Positions 1-6,710 of a stretch of DNA of 9,971 nt are shown piece by piece. The notes beneath the pieces are model-generated. The model saw only the letters and a program-made list of their open reading frames with translations. It made no database searches and was not told the origin of the DNA. The DNA is taken from positions 1-9,971 of the forward strand of contig JALOTM010000013.1 in assembly GCA_025457905.1 (NCBI GenBank), given 5' to 3'. A program made the position numbers and the translations under genes. Numbering within the stretch: the stretch's first letter is position 1; the number at the start of each line of letters is the position of its first letter. Source of the stretch: Methanomassiliicoccales archaeon (lineage in GTDB: Archaea > Thermoplasmatota > Thermoplasmata > Methanomassiliicoccales > UBA472).

Positions 1-3
1 CTG

Positions 4-333
4 ATGCGCGCCGGGGAAGCCATGCCCAGATGGATGAGGCTACGCAGGAAGGGCGCATATCTCAGGAATCCCAGCCTCGGGCTCCTCGTGTTCCTCCTCG
101 TCTCCATGGGCTCTTCCATGCTCATCAATTCATGGAGGGCAGCCCTGAGCGGTCTCGAGGGCGAGGTCGTGCTTTTCATTGTCGGCCTGCTCAGCGTCCT
201 GGGGGCGGTCGCCATCCTCCTGTTCGTGAGGAGATGGGAGCGCGATGAGGAAGCGCACATCGCCAGCGAGTGGGATGAGCGGAGGGCCAGGATGCAAGCC
301 CTCATCGAGGGCGAAGGGCCCATGGAGGACTGA
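4..333 (+). CDS. Small two-helix membrane protein, unknown function
   Basis: I do not recognise the family. The protein is up to 109 residues and has two hydrophobic segments, at about residues 23-42 and 54-76. A basic N-terminus (Arg/Lys-rich, residues 9-21) precedes the first. An Arg-Arg-Trp-Glu-Arg stretch and an acidic, charged tail (residues 77-109) follow the second. By the positive-inside rule both ends should face the cytoplasm, with a short external loop. The start is uncertain. An ATG at position 4 is in frame, a second ATG at 22 is equally possible, and no stop separates the frame from the left edge, so the gene could begin outside the window. It ends 3 nt before the ATG of the winged-helix gene, which suggests one transcript. 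The adjacent DNA-binding-type protein hints at a membrane-linked regulatory pair, but that is inference only. Confidence 0.6.
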   Translation: MRAGEAMPRWMRLRRKGAYLRNPSLGLLVFLLVSMGSSMLINSWRAALSGLEGEVVLFIVGLLSVLGAVAILLFVRRWERDEEAHIASEWDERRARMQALIEGEGPMED

Positions 334-336
334 GGC

Positions 337-624
337 ATGCCCTCCGAGCGTGGGATGGAGAGGCCCGACATCTTCGTGGTCGCCCGCATCATGGAGCGCC
401 TATGGAGGGAGGGCCGCCCCATGCTCAAGACCCGCCTGCAACTGGCCACGCGCCTGAACTACGACGTTCTGGTGAAGTACCTCGAGTGGATGAGGGGGCG
501 TGGCCTGATCTCCTACGAGTCCGATGGGGGCCACGAGACCGTCGTCCTGAGCGAGCGGGGGGAGAAGGTCTACGTCGACCTGGCCAAGCTTCTCGGCCAG
601 CTACTTGATGATGGATGGCGCTGA
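337..624 (+). CDS. Winged helix-turn-helix protein (archaeal HTH_45-like)
   Basis: This 95-residue protein is almost entirely one winged-helix domain. Helices cover about residues 9-24, 29-40 and 43-56. A beta-wing with the pattern GLISYES...ETVVLSERG (about 56-75) follows, then a C-terminal helix (about 75-92) that could serve in dimerisation. The pattern of recognition helix, then GLI, wing and 'LSERG' is typical of small archaeal winged-helix regulators of the HTH_45 type, which usually act as cytoplasmic transcription factors. The ATG at 337 is favoured because GGAGG at 324-328 lies 8 nt upstream; an in-frame ATG at 355 is the alternative. The gene follows the membrane protein gene by 3 nt. 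Its last 24 nt overlap, tail to tail, the end of the HdrD-like gene on the other strand. No target site is visible. Confidence 0.72.
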   Translation: MPSERGMERPDIFVVARIMERLWREGRPMLKTRLQLATRLNYDVLVKYLEWMRGRGLISYESDGGHETVVLSERGEKVYVDLAKLLGQLLDDGWR

Positions 625-1752
625 GCTGGCCAGCCGGGAGGCGGCCATGACGTGGACGTCCTCCAGGGGCATACTCCTCCGTTCCACCAGCTGCACGCCC
701 TCGGTGAGCGCACAGGTCATATGGATGAGGCACTTGGGGCAGGCGGTGAGCAACCGACCGGCCCCCGAGTCCAGGGCCTCGGCCGTGCGCTCCAGCTGCC
801 ATTGCCTGGTCTGGGGCCCGCAGTTCACGAAGGAGGAGTTGCCGCAGCAGGCGGACATCTCCCGGGAGCGGGGCATGTCCAGCAGTTGGCCCATGGCCCG
901 GATCAGCTCCCTGGGCGCATCGTACACGCCGGCATGCCGTCCTAGGCGGCACGGGTCCTGGAACGTCAGGCCCTCATCGGACCCCGAGAGGCCCAGCTTC
1001 CCCTCCTTCATGGCCTGGGCGACGACCTCGACCACGCTGGTGACCTCGAGGTCCAGCTTCCCCACCACCTTGGGATAGACCTGCTTCCATGTGACCATGC
1101 ACTCGGGGCAGAAGGCCACCAGCCTCCTGATGCCCAGGCCCTCCACGGCCTCCACATTGAGGCGCGCCTGCCTCTCGAACAGCTCCTCATCGCCCAGCCA
1201 GTAGGAGTCATGCCCGCAGCACCGCTCGTCCATGAGCAGGCGGGGGGCCACCCCCGCAGCGTTCAGCAGGCGGACCGCGGAGCGGGGGATCTCCAGGAGG
1301 TCCTGCCTCAGGTAGCGGAAGATGACGTCGAAGAAGGGCGTGCAGCCCACGAAGAGCAGGGTGTCCGACCCCTGGTCCAGCTTCAGGTCGGAGGTCATCC
1401 ACCTCTGCTTCCTGGGCCTGATGCCTGGGATCGCGGTGAGCCTTTCCATCGCCTCGGGCGCCCCCCCATGGTTGCCCTCCGGGGGCAGGAGCCCCCTCAG
1501 CCCCGGCCTGATCTCCCTTATCACCTCATGGAAGGACACCCCGAACTGGCACACCTGGGTGCACTGCTTGCAGGTCATGCAGAGCCAGATGTCCTTGTTC
1601 TGCGGCACCTTGCCGGACAGGAGCATCTGCTCCATTATCCTTCGGGGCGAGAAGTCGCCGCCGATCTGGGCGGCCGGGCAGGCGTAGGTGCAGCGTCCGC
1701 AATCCACGCACCTGCTGGCCCCGTACCTCTCCAGCCTAGGGTCGGTCGGCAT
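601..1752 (-). CDS. HdrD-like iron-sulfur protein (HdrC-HdrB fusion, two CCG domains)
   Basis: This 383-residue soluble protein has the HdrD layout. Two ferredoxin-type clusters come first: C15-x2-C18-x2-C21-x3-C25-P and C58-x2-C61-x2-C64-x3-C68. Two cysteine-rich CCG domains follow: C137, C178-C179, C215-x2-C218, and C268, C302-C303, C338-x2-C341. In HdrB/HdrD, CCG domains hold non-cubane [4Fe-4S] clusters that reduce the CoM-S-S-CoB disulfide; relatives in non-methanogens act on other thiol or disulfide substrates. The substrate here cannot be told from sequence. All cluster cysteines of both CCG domains are present, so the protein looks functional. The ATG at 1752 has a strong GGAGG-type ribosome site (1754-1763). 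The start lies inside the end of the MvhD-like gene (17-nt overlap), so the two are probably translated together and the products may interact. No membrane anchor (HdrE) or HdrA is present nearby. Confidence 0.88.
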   Translation of the reverse strand: MPTDPRLERYGASRCVDCGRCTYACPAAQIGGDFSPRRIMEQMLLSGKVPQNKDIWLCMTCKQCTQVCQFGVSFHEVIREIRPGLRGLLPPEGNHGGAPEAMERLTAIPGIRPRKQRWMTSDLKLDQGSDTLLFVGCTPFFDVIFRYLRQDLLEIPRSAVRLLNAAGVAPRLLMDERCCGHDSYWLGDEELFERQARLNVEAVEGLGIRRLVAFCPECMVTWKQVYPKVVGKLDLEVTSVVEVVAQAMKEGKLGLSGSDEGLTFQDPCRLGRHAGVYDAPRELIRAMGQLLDMPRSREMSACCGNSSFVNCGPQTRQWQLERTAEALDSGAGRLLTACPKCLIHMTCALTEGVQLVERRSMPLEDVHVMAASRLASSAPSIIK

Positions 1753-2212
1753 GTCCTCCTCCTATCGGCCCCATGGAACGGATGTGCCCCACGAACTCGT
1801 TCATGCTGGAGGCGAAGAGCGCCCCCTCCGAGGCGGAGACCCATCTGAGCAGAAGGCGGGAAGGGTCCACCCCTGCCAGGTCCAATAGCTCGCGCACCTG
1901 CGCCACCCGCTTCTCGGCGTAGAGGTTGCCGACGCGGTAATGGCAGTCCCCAGGATGGCATCCCAGCACCATCACTCCGTCGGCCCCTGAGGTGAAGGCC
2001 CTCAGGATCATCCCGGGGGAGACGCGGCCGGAGCACATCACCCGCAGCACCCTCACCTCCGGCGCGTACTGCCTCCTGGTGACCCCCGCCAGGTCGGCGC
2101 CCGCGTACGCGCACCAGTTGCAGCAGAAGGCGATGATGCTCGGTCTCCAGGAAGGCGCCTCCGCTGCCACGGCCCCCTGCTCCATCGTCGGCGCGCCTTC
2201 CATTCCATGCAC
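1736..2212 (-). CDS. MvhD/FlpD-like [2Fe-2S] electron-transfer protein
   Basis: This 158-residue protein (from the chosen start) matches the FlpD/MvhD family. It has FCCNWCAYAGAD at residues 29-40, MCSGRV at about 59-64 and the signature GCHPGDCHY at about 84-92. Cysteines 30, 31, 34, 60 and 85 are the likely [2Fe-2S] ligands. In methanogens MvhD passes electrons from a hydrogenase or formate dehydrogenase to the HdrABC complex; other family members are fused to HdrA. Here the next gene is HdrD-like, so the protein probably exchanges electrons with it directly. The chosen start is GTG at 2212, because GGAGGG at 2220-2225 lies 7 nt upstream. A TTG at 2227 would place this ribosome site inside the gene, and an ATG at 2203 has worse spacing. 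The gene is first in a two-gene unit. Its own promoter is not clear. Confidence 0.85.
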   Translation of the reverse strand: MHGMEGAPTMEQGAVAAEAPSWRPSIIAFCCNWCAYAGADLAGVTRRQYAPEVRVLRVMCSGRVSPGMILRAFTSGADGVMVLGCHPGDCHYRVGNLYAEKRVAQVRELLDLAGVDPSRLLLRWVSASEGALFASSMNEFVGHIRSMGPIGGGHADRP

Positions 2213-2219
2213 CTGAACG

Positions 2220-2225
2220 CCCTCC
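2220..2225 (-). promoter_or_regulatory. Ribosome binding site that fixes the MvhD-like start
   Basis: On the minus strand GGAGGG lies 7 nt before a GTG (2210-2212). It decides between three in-frame starts: TTG 2227, GTG 2212 and ATG 2203. Only the GTG has standard spacing. Confidence 0.55.
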
Positions 2226-2241
2226 AACCATCTACCCGGCT

Positions 2242-2247
2242 GAAAAA
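2242..2247 (-). terminator. Poly-T terminator after the BPL_N-domain gene
   Basis: Six T residues in a row on the minus strand begin 8 nt after the TAA stop at 2255-2257. Archaeal RNA polymerase stops at such T-runs without needing a hairpin. The run separates the BPL_N-domain gene from the downstream MvhD/HdrD pair, which suggests that pair has its own promoter in or beside this 40-nt gap. Confidence 0.5.
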
Positions 2248-2254
2248 AGTTCGC

Positions 2255-3445
2255 TTAGCCCCTTCGCTCAGACGCCAGTCTAGCCCTCAGCCGCCATTCG
2301 AAGTAGTGGTTGAAGAAGGAGGAGGCGCAGGAGGAAAGGGCCTCGAAGAGCTGCTCCGCCTGGGCGGTCGTGTCATGGCCCAAGGCCACGTCCCTCCTCA
2401 TGCCCCGCAAGGACCTGACGATGCCGGACAGCTCCATCTCCATGGTCGCTGGGACGAAGAGCCTCTCGCCATGGCACTCCGGCTCCTGCACCCGCTCCCA
2501 CATGGCGTTCACGAAATAGCCGATCTTCTCATGCTCCCAGACCTTGCGTCCAATGGTCCAGCTGGTGCCCTCCAGCCCGCGGTAGGCGACCCTCGCCTCG
2601 GACAGGAGCCGCCGGACCGCCACCACCTCCAGCACCCCCTCCATAGGGGCCGACGGTGGCGATTCCCTGACCCCCGCCTCCAGGATCATGTCCCCGAGGA
2701 GCCGGTTGGCATCCGGGTATCCTGGATGTTCCAGGTGGGGGCCGGATAGCCACATACTCCCCTTGCCGTACCTGACCCGCAGCACCGCCCCCTTGCCCAA
2801 CAATGTCCGGCGGGCCACATCCTCGTCCGAGAGCAGGACGGCCCCCTCCCCCCATCCCTGGTAGCGGGCCACAACCTCGCCGCCCTGCACCCCCTTCCAG
2901 ATGGGGCCACCGAACATCGGGGCGGCCATAGGCCCACCGCCCATGTCCAGGAGGACATCGCCGCGGACGGGGTGGAAGACCCGGTGCCCCCCGCAATCGT
3001 ACAGGTACTTGTCCGGCATGGCGATGTTCGGGGGAGGGTCGACGGCCATGTTCGTGATGGGCGCGCGCACCATCTCCAGGCTCCGCCGGGGGTAGGACGA
3101 GGACGTCAGGGCCAGATAGGCCCCGGCGCAGATGCCGATGTATGTGCCCCCCGAGGACACGAACCCTCGTACACGGTCCAGGCCAGCCTCCTCCAGCTCC
3201 TCGGCCATGCCGAAGCCGTCCCCGCCCGAGAACACCAGCGCGTCCGGCCGGGCGCGGAGCACGGACCCGGAGTCCACGAAGGAGGCGCGCAGCAGCCCAA
3301 AGCCCTCAAGACATTGCGCGGACCATATCCAGGAATGGGAAGAGCCAAGGCCGGTGTAGACCTGGACCGATGGGAATCCCATGGCCTCGCTGCCCTTCGC
3401 TCCTTCCGCGCTCACGCCACAACGAAGAGATACCGAGGCCATCAT
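2255..3445 (-). CDS. BPL_N-domain (class I amidotransferase-like) protein with unknown C-terminal domain
   Basis: Residues about 26-245 resemble the BPL_N domain, the amidotransferase-like fold found at the N-terminus of eukaryotic biotin-protein ligases and in stand-alone prokaryotic proteins. Visible marks are the N-terminal strand with VYTGLG (29-34), FSGGDGFG (72-79), a nucleophile elbow GICAGAY with Cys106, and GPHLEHP (235-241) with His237 and Glu239 as candidate triad partners. All three catalytic-type residues are present, so it may be an active hydrolase or transferase, but the substrate is unknown. Residues about 265-396 form a mostly helical region I do not recognise; no biotin ligase catalytic domain is seen. 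The start is unsettled. ATG 3445 gives 396 residues, while ATG 3382 (residue 22) begins right at the domain and may be the true start. Neither has a clear ribosome site. The gene is divergent from the radical SAM gene. Confidence 0.75.
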   Translation of the reverse strand: MMASVSLRCGVSAEGAKGSEAMGFPSVQVYTGLGSSHSWIWSAQCLEGFGLLRASFVDSGSVLRARPDALVFSGGDGFGMAEELEEAGLDRVRGFVSSGGTYIGICAGAYLALTSSSYPRRSLEMVRAPITNMAVDPPPNIAMPDKYLYDCGGHRVFHPVRGDVLLDMGGGPMAAPMFGGPIWKGVQGGEVVARYQGWGEGAVLLSDEDVARRTLLGKGAVLRVRYGKGSMWLSGPHLEHPGYPDANRLLGDMILEAGVRESPPSAPMEGVLEVVAVRRLLSEARVAYRGLEGTSWTIGRKVWEHEKIGYFVNAMWERVQEPECHGERLFVPATMEMELSGIVRSLRGMRRDVALGHDTTAQAEQLFEALSSCASSFFNHYFEWRLRARLASERRG

Positions 3446-3524
3446 GCTTTCGATTGGGAGCGGGGAGCGGGCGACCGACCGGGTCCTAATCGGTCCGCCT
3501 CATCCAAAGGTTCGTCCGGCACCG

Positions 3525-3530
3525 TTATAC
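3525..3530 (+). promoter_or_regulatory. TATA-like box of the radical SAM gene
   Basis: TTATAC lies about 28 bp upstream of the ATG at 3556. That is the distance from an archaeal TATA box to the transcription start, so the mRNA would have a very short leader or none. A purine-rich GAGG/GGAAG stretch just before the ATG could also help ribosome binding if transcription starts a little earlier. Confidence 0.4.
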
Positions 3531-3555
3531 ATGGGCAGGGGATAGAGGTTGGAAG

Positions 3556-4260
3556 ATGCCCAAGATCGCCGGCTTCAATCGCACCTCGCTGCTGGACTGG
3601 GACGGCTGCGTGACCGCCGTCATTTACCTTCCGGGCTGCAACTTCCGCTGCCCCTTCTGCCACAACCGCGAGCTGGTGCTCGAGCCGGAAAGCTACGAGG
3701 AGATACCCTTCGAGCTCGTCGAGGGCTTCGTCCTGGAGAACAAGGAGTTCCTGGACGGGGTGGTGGTGACGGGAGGTGAGCCTACCATCCACAAGGACCT
3801 TCCCGAGCTGGTGCGCAAGCTCAGGACGCTGGGCGTCAAGGTCAAGCTGGACACCAACGGCACCGACCCTGACATGCTGGAGGACCTCTTGGACGCGGGG
3901 CTTTTGGACTTCGTGGCCATGGACCTGAAGGCGCCCCTCGACGCCCGCTACGAGGACCTGGCCGGGACGAGGGTGGACGTAGAGAAGGTCAAGCGCTCCA
4001 TCAAGGTCATCATGCAGTCCGGGGTGGACTACGAGTTCCGCACCACCATGGTGCCCATCCTCCTGAAGCCAGAGGACTATGAGGCCATGGCCTCGTTCAT
4101 CGGCACGGCCAAGAAGTACGTGCTGCAGCACTTCGTCCCCCGGAACACGCTGGACCCCAACCTCAGCGTCATCAAGCCCTTGGACGAGGCCAAGGTCAGG
4201 CTGATCGCCGAGCGCTGCAAGCCCTACGTCCGCCGATTGGTCATCCGAGGGGGCATGTGA
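3556..4260 (+). CDS. Radical SAM activase, NrdG2-type (anaerobic ribonucleotide reductase activating protein-like)
   Basis: This 234-residue protein carries the radical SAM cluster motif C28-x3-C32-x2-C35, in GCNFRCPFCHN, preceded by YLPG. It also has the SAM-binding TGGEP motif at 72-76, and KLDTNG and VAMDLKAPL further along, which are typical of the small glycyl-radical-enzyme activases. The N-terminal pattern (GFNRTSLLDWDG) and length match the NrdG2 group, which is annotated as activating class III anaerobic ribonucleotide reductase by making its glycyl radical. No nrdD or other glycyl radical enzyme lies in the window, so the partner is unknown. A different glycyl radical enzyme, or a modification role, is possible. 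The ATG at 3556 is the first in frame and gives full family length. The gene stands alone, divergent from the BPL_N-domain gene and followed by T-runs. Confidence 0.87.
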   Translation: MPKIAGFNRTSLLDWDGCVTAVIYLPGCNFRCPFCHNRELVLEPESYEEIPFELVEGFVLENKEFLDGVVVTGGEPTIHKDLPELVRKLRTLGVKVKLDTNGTDPDMLEDLLDAGLLDFVAMDLKAPLDARYEDLAGTRVDVEKVKRSIKVIMQSGVDYEFRTTMVPILLKPEDYEAMASFIGTAKKYVLQHFVPRNTLDPNLSVIKPLDEAKVRLIAERCKPYVRRLVIRGGM

Positions 4261-4292
4261 AGATTATCGCTCCGAGCACTCAAGCCAATACC

Positions 4293-4317
4293 TTTTTGTA
4301 GGCCACTATCAATTTTT
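4293..4317 (+). terminator. T-run terminator region after the radical SAM gene
   Basis: Two runs of five T (4293-4297 and 4313-4317) lie 33-57 nt after the TGA stop and before the first KaiC-like gene. T-runs of this sort end transcription in archaea. The AT-rich stretch around 4306-4317 could also act as the TATA element of the KaiC-like cluster. Confidence 0.4.
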
Positions 4318-4353
4318 CCCCGCCAGTGGAGCCTTAAGCGAACTGGCTCTGGT

Positions 4354-4358
4354 GGAGG
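4354..4358 (+). promoter_or_regulatory. Ribosome binding site that fixes the first KaiC-like start
   Basis: GGAGG lies 7 nt before TTG 4366. It is only 1 nt before an in-frame TTG at 4360 and 25 nt before an ATG at 4384. Spacing therefore points to TTG 4366 as the start. Confidence 0.5.
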
Positions 4359-4365
4359 ATTGGAT

Positions 4366-5079
4366 TTGAACCCGGACAAGAGGATGAAGACCTACATCGA
4401 AGGCTTTGACCGCATTCTCGAGGGTGGCGTGCCCGCCAACCACATCGTGCTGGTGGCCGGCACACCGGGAACGATGAAGTCCTCGATCAGCTACTACCTC
4501 ATGTACCACAACGTCCTGGACAACGGCATGACCGCCGTCTACGTGACCCTGGAGCAGTCGCGCGAATCGTTGCTCCGCCAGATGGAGAAGATGGGCATGA
4601 AGACGGACAAGGTCAAGGACCGCCTGCACGTCCTGGACCTGAGCATCATACGCAAGAAGCTGCGCGAGGTCTCCACCGGGGGCTCGTGGATGCAGGTCTT
4701 CAAGTCCTACATCTCCAACCTAAAGGAGAACCTCAAGTTCGACATCATGGTCATCGACTCCCTGGACGTGCTGGAGACCATGGCGGACATCGCCGACCGG
4801 CGCACCGACCTCTTCTACCTGTTCGAATGGATGAGGGACCTGGGAGCGACGGTCTTCCTGATATCCGAGGCCTCGGGCGAGCGCCTCCTGGACGGCCGCT
4901 TCGACGAGGGTTACCTGTCCGATGGCATCATCACGCTCAAGATGCAGGTGGTGAGGGACGTGGAGACGCAGAGGCGCATAAGGTGCGTCAAGATGCGCGA
5001 GACCAACCACGACCCCTCCTACTACTCGCTGCTGTTCAGCAACGGCAAGTTCCAGGTGACCAAGGTCATATCCGAGTGA
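4366..5079 (+). CDS. KaiC-like (RAD55-type) RecA-fold ATPase, short form 1
   Basis: This 237-residue single-domain ATPase belongs to the KaiC/RecA family. It has a P-loop GTPGTMKSS (32-40), a strand-2 glutamate in VTLEQSRES (Glu63, the usual catalytic position), Walker B IMVIDSLD (127-134, Asp131) and a C-terminal KMRETNH segment like those of KaiC domains. The P-loop has Met where Gly normally precedes Lys. Archaeal single-domain KaiC-like proteins act in signalling or as assembly ATPases (ArlH is one). This one has no archaellum neighbours, so its job is unknown. TTG 4366 is chosen from the ribosome site spacing; ATG 4384 still leaves the domain whole. The next gene starts 8 nt downstream, so the two are co-transcribed. 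It is closely alike, about half identical by eye, to the third member at 6711-7409. Confidence 0.85.
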   Translation: MNPDKRMKTYIEGFDRILEGGVPANHIVLVAGTPGTMKSSISYYLMYHNVLDNGMTAVYVTLEQSRESLLRQMEKMGMKTDKVKDRLHVLDLSIIRKKLREVSTGGSWMQVFKSYISNLKENLKFDIMVIDSLDVLETMADIADRRTDLFYLFEWMRDLGATVFLISEASGERLLDGRFDEGYLSDGIITLKMQVVRDVETQRRIRCVKMRETNHDPSYYSLLFSNGKFQVTKVISE

Positions 5080-5087
5080 GGTCCTAG

Positions 5088-6611
5088 ATGGTCAAGCGCT
5101 TCGAGTGCCCGCGCTGCGGCTCGGGAGTCCGGCCCAACGATTCCCAGTGCTTCCGCTGCGGGGAGCTGCTGCAGGAGGAGGCGCCGGCGCCGAAGGGCCC
5201 CGAGCTGGCCAGGACAGTGCCCTCGGCCGCCATCCAGAGCCCGATGCGAGAGGAGCCGGCCCCCGCCCCGCCACAGCCTCAGGCCAGGCGGATGAGGGCC
5301 TCGGCCCCGGCCGCAGCGCCGAGCGCAGAGAGGGACAAGGCCCTGGAGCGCAAGTCCAAGGAGCTGGAGGAGCGGGAGAGGGCCATCGTGGAGTCGGTGG
5401 AGCAGCTGGAGAGGGACACGCGCTCCTTGGAGGAGGCCTTGAAGCGCTTCGAGCGCGAGGACGCCGCCGTGCGCGAGCGCGAGCTGGTCCTCAAGCAGCG
5501 CGAGGACGCGCTGGAGGCCATGGCCGTGCGCATCGAGGACGCCTTGGGGCGCATCGAGGGCGCCGGCCAAGGGAGCATAGCGGAGGACGCCAAGAGGCTC
5601 AAGGAGCTCAGCGAGGACTACTCCAAGCGCATCGCTGAGGAGCGCCGGCTGCAGAAGCAGCTCCTGGACCGGGAGATAGAGGAGCGCATGGAGCGTCTGA
5701 AAACGCTCCAGGGGCTGATCAACGCCGCCTCCACATTCCCCACCGAGCCGATGGCCGCGGTGGAGGGCCACGACGAGAGCGGCATCGAGGCCATTATCCG
5801 CAAGGAGCAGGAGATCGGCTACGACCCCGCGGCGGTGGAGAAGGCCTTGGCCGAGGTGACCGTCGAGGTGAGCGCCCAGGAGGCGGCCCCCCAGGACCTG
5901 GAGACCAAGGTCATGACCACCCACGACGAGCGCCTTGACCAGATACTGGGCGGAGGCATCCCCGCGGGCCACGTGGTCATCGTCAACGGCGGCCCAGGGA
6001 GCATGAAGTCGACCCTCACCTACTACATCATGCACAACGCCGCCCTCAAGTCCAACCGCAAGGGCATGTACTTCTCGCTGGAGCAGAAGCGCGACTCCAT
6101 CATCCGCCAGATGGAGCGCATGGGCATGCCTCGCGCCCCCGTGGACGACAGGATGATGGTGGTCGACATGGTCGATCTGCGCAAGGCCATGGCCGGGGAG
6201 AAGGGGGACTGGCGACAGATCATGATGCGCTATGTCAAGAACGTGCACGAGCAGATGCCGTTCGAGATCTTCGTGCTCGACTCGCTCGAGTCCTTCAAGG
6301 GAATAGCGCAGTTCGATTTCAACCGCCAGCACATGATGGACCTGTTCGACTGGTTCAAGTCGCTCAACATCACGGTGCTGGTCATCGCGGAGAAGCCGCT
6401 GGAGGCCCTGGAATGCAGCGCGCAGGGCGAGACCTACCTGGCCGACGGGGTGATCGAGCTCCTGATGAAGGAGTTCGACGACGCCAATGTGCATCGCTGG
6501 CTCCGCTGCATCAAGATGCGCGGCATGCAGAACGACCCCCGGTACTACGCCTTCTACCACACCGGCCAAGAGTTCAAGTTCTCCCTGCCCCTGGTGGACA
6601 GCGGGCGTTAG
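5088..6611 (+). CDS. Zinc ribbon - coiled coil - KaiC-like ATPase
   Basis: This 507-residue protein has four parts. A zinc ribbon comes first (C7-x2-C10 and C21-x2-C24). A Pro/Ala-rich flexible linker follows (about 30-80). A long highly charged coiled coil, rich in Glu, Arg and Lys, covers about 81-207, with a linker to about 270. The last part is a KaiC-like ATPase domain (about 275-500) with P-loop GGPGSMKST (301-309), Glu332 in YFSLEQKRD and Walker B EIFVLDSLE (Asp398). The P-loop again has Met in place of Gly before Lys. The ATPase domain is clearly more distant from the two short paralogues than they are from each other. The coiled coil and zinc ribbon suggest oligomerisation and contact with a partner, so it may be the scaffold of a complex with the neighbours. 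This is inference. ATG 5088 has GAGGT upstream and lies 8 nt after the previous stop. Confidence 0.85.
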   Translation: MVKRFECPRCGSGVRPNDSQCFRCGELLQEEAPAPKGPELARTVPSAAIQSPMREEPAPAPPQPQARRMRASAPAAAPSAERDKALERKSKELEERERAIVESVEQLERDTRSLEEALKRFEREDAAVRERELVLKQREDALEAMAVRIEDALGRIEGAGQGSIAEDAKRLKELSEDYSKRIAEERRLQKQLLDREIEERMERLKTLQGLINAASTFPTEPMAAVEGHDESGIEAIIRKEQEIGYDPAAVEKALAEVTVEVSAQEAAPQDLETKVMTTHDERLDQILGGGIPAGHVVIVNGGPGSMKSTLTYYIMHNAALKSNRKGMYFSLEQKRDSIIRQMERMGMPRAPVDDRMMVVDMVDLRKAMAGEKGDWRQIMMRYVKNVHEQMPFEIFVLDSLESFKGIAQFDFNRQHMMDLFDWFKSLNITVLVIAEKPLEALECSAQGETYLADGVIELLMKEFDDANVHRWLRCIKMRGMQNDPRYYAFYHTGQEFKFSLPLVDSGR

Positions 6612-6641
6612 CTGGTTATCAAAATTCGAAACGCCCTATAG

Positions 6642-6655
6642 AAAAGGATATTATC
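6642..6655 (+). promoter_or_regulatory. Probable promoter of the third KaiC-like gene
   Basis: A purine-rich AAAAGG (BRE-like) followed by ATATTATC lies in the 84-nt gap after the second KaiC-like gene. Transcription would begin near 6677, a few bases before the ribosome site at 6683-6689. It could let the third gene be expressed apart from the first two. Confidence 0.45.
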
Positions 6656-6681
6656 TCGCGTAGGCATATGAGACGACCGCG

Positions 6682-6689
6682 GGAGGAGG
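6682..6689 (+). promoter_or_regulatory. Strong ribosome binding site, badly placed for the GTG start
   Basis: GGAGGAGG is the best ribosome site in the cluster, yet it lies 21 nt before the first standard start codon (GTG 6711). It lies 6 nt before an in-frame CTG at 6696, which may be the real start. A stop at 6669-6671 rules out any start further upstream. Confidence 0.5.
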
Positions 6690-6710
6690 AAACGTCTGCC
6701 CATCGAAAGA

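Noticed and set aside
1635..2231. A 198-codon minus-strand frame with an ATG start overlapping the MvhD-like gene
   Set aside because: It starts with ATG, but its product is Gly/Arg/Ala-rich without motifs. The overlapping frame has the FlpD cysteine signatures and a well-placed ribosome site.
2207..2749. A 180-codon plus-strand frame opposite the BPL_N-domain gene
   Set aside because: Its product is Pro/His/Gly-rich and has no domain; the opposite strand encodes a recognisable protein through the whole stretch.
3442..4131. A 229-codon minus-strand frame opposite the radical SAM gene
   Set aside because: It is antisense to a complete radical SAM protein with its cluster and SAM motifs, and its product has the His/Val/Leu bias of a shadow frame.
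5320..5710. Repeated GAG/CGC-rich DNA that looks like a tandem repeat
   Set aside because: No repeat unit recurs at DNA level. It is the codon pattern of a Glu/Arg-rich coiled coil.
5022..6569. A 515-codon open frame on the minus strand, opposite the middle KaiC-like gene
   Set aside because: It is a shadow of the GC-rich plus-strand gene. The plus strand carries the zinc ribbon, coiled coil and P-loop, while the antisense product is His/Leu/Val-rich with no recognisable motif.
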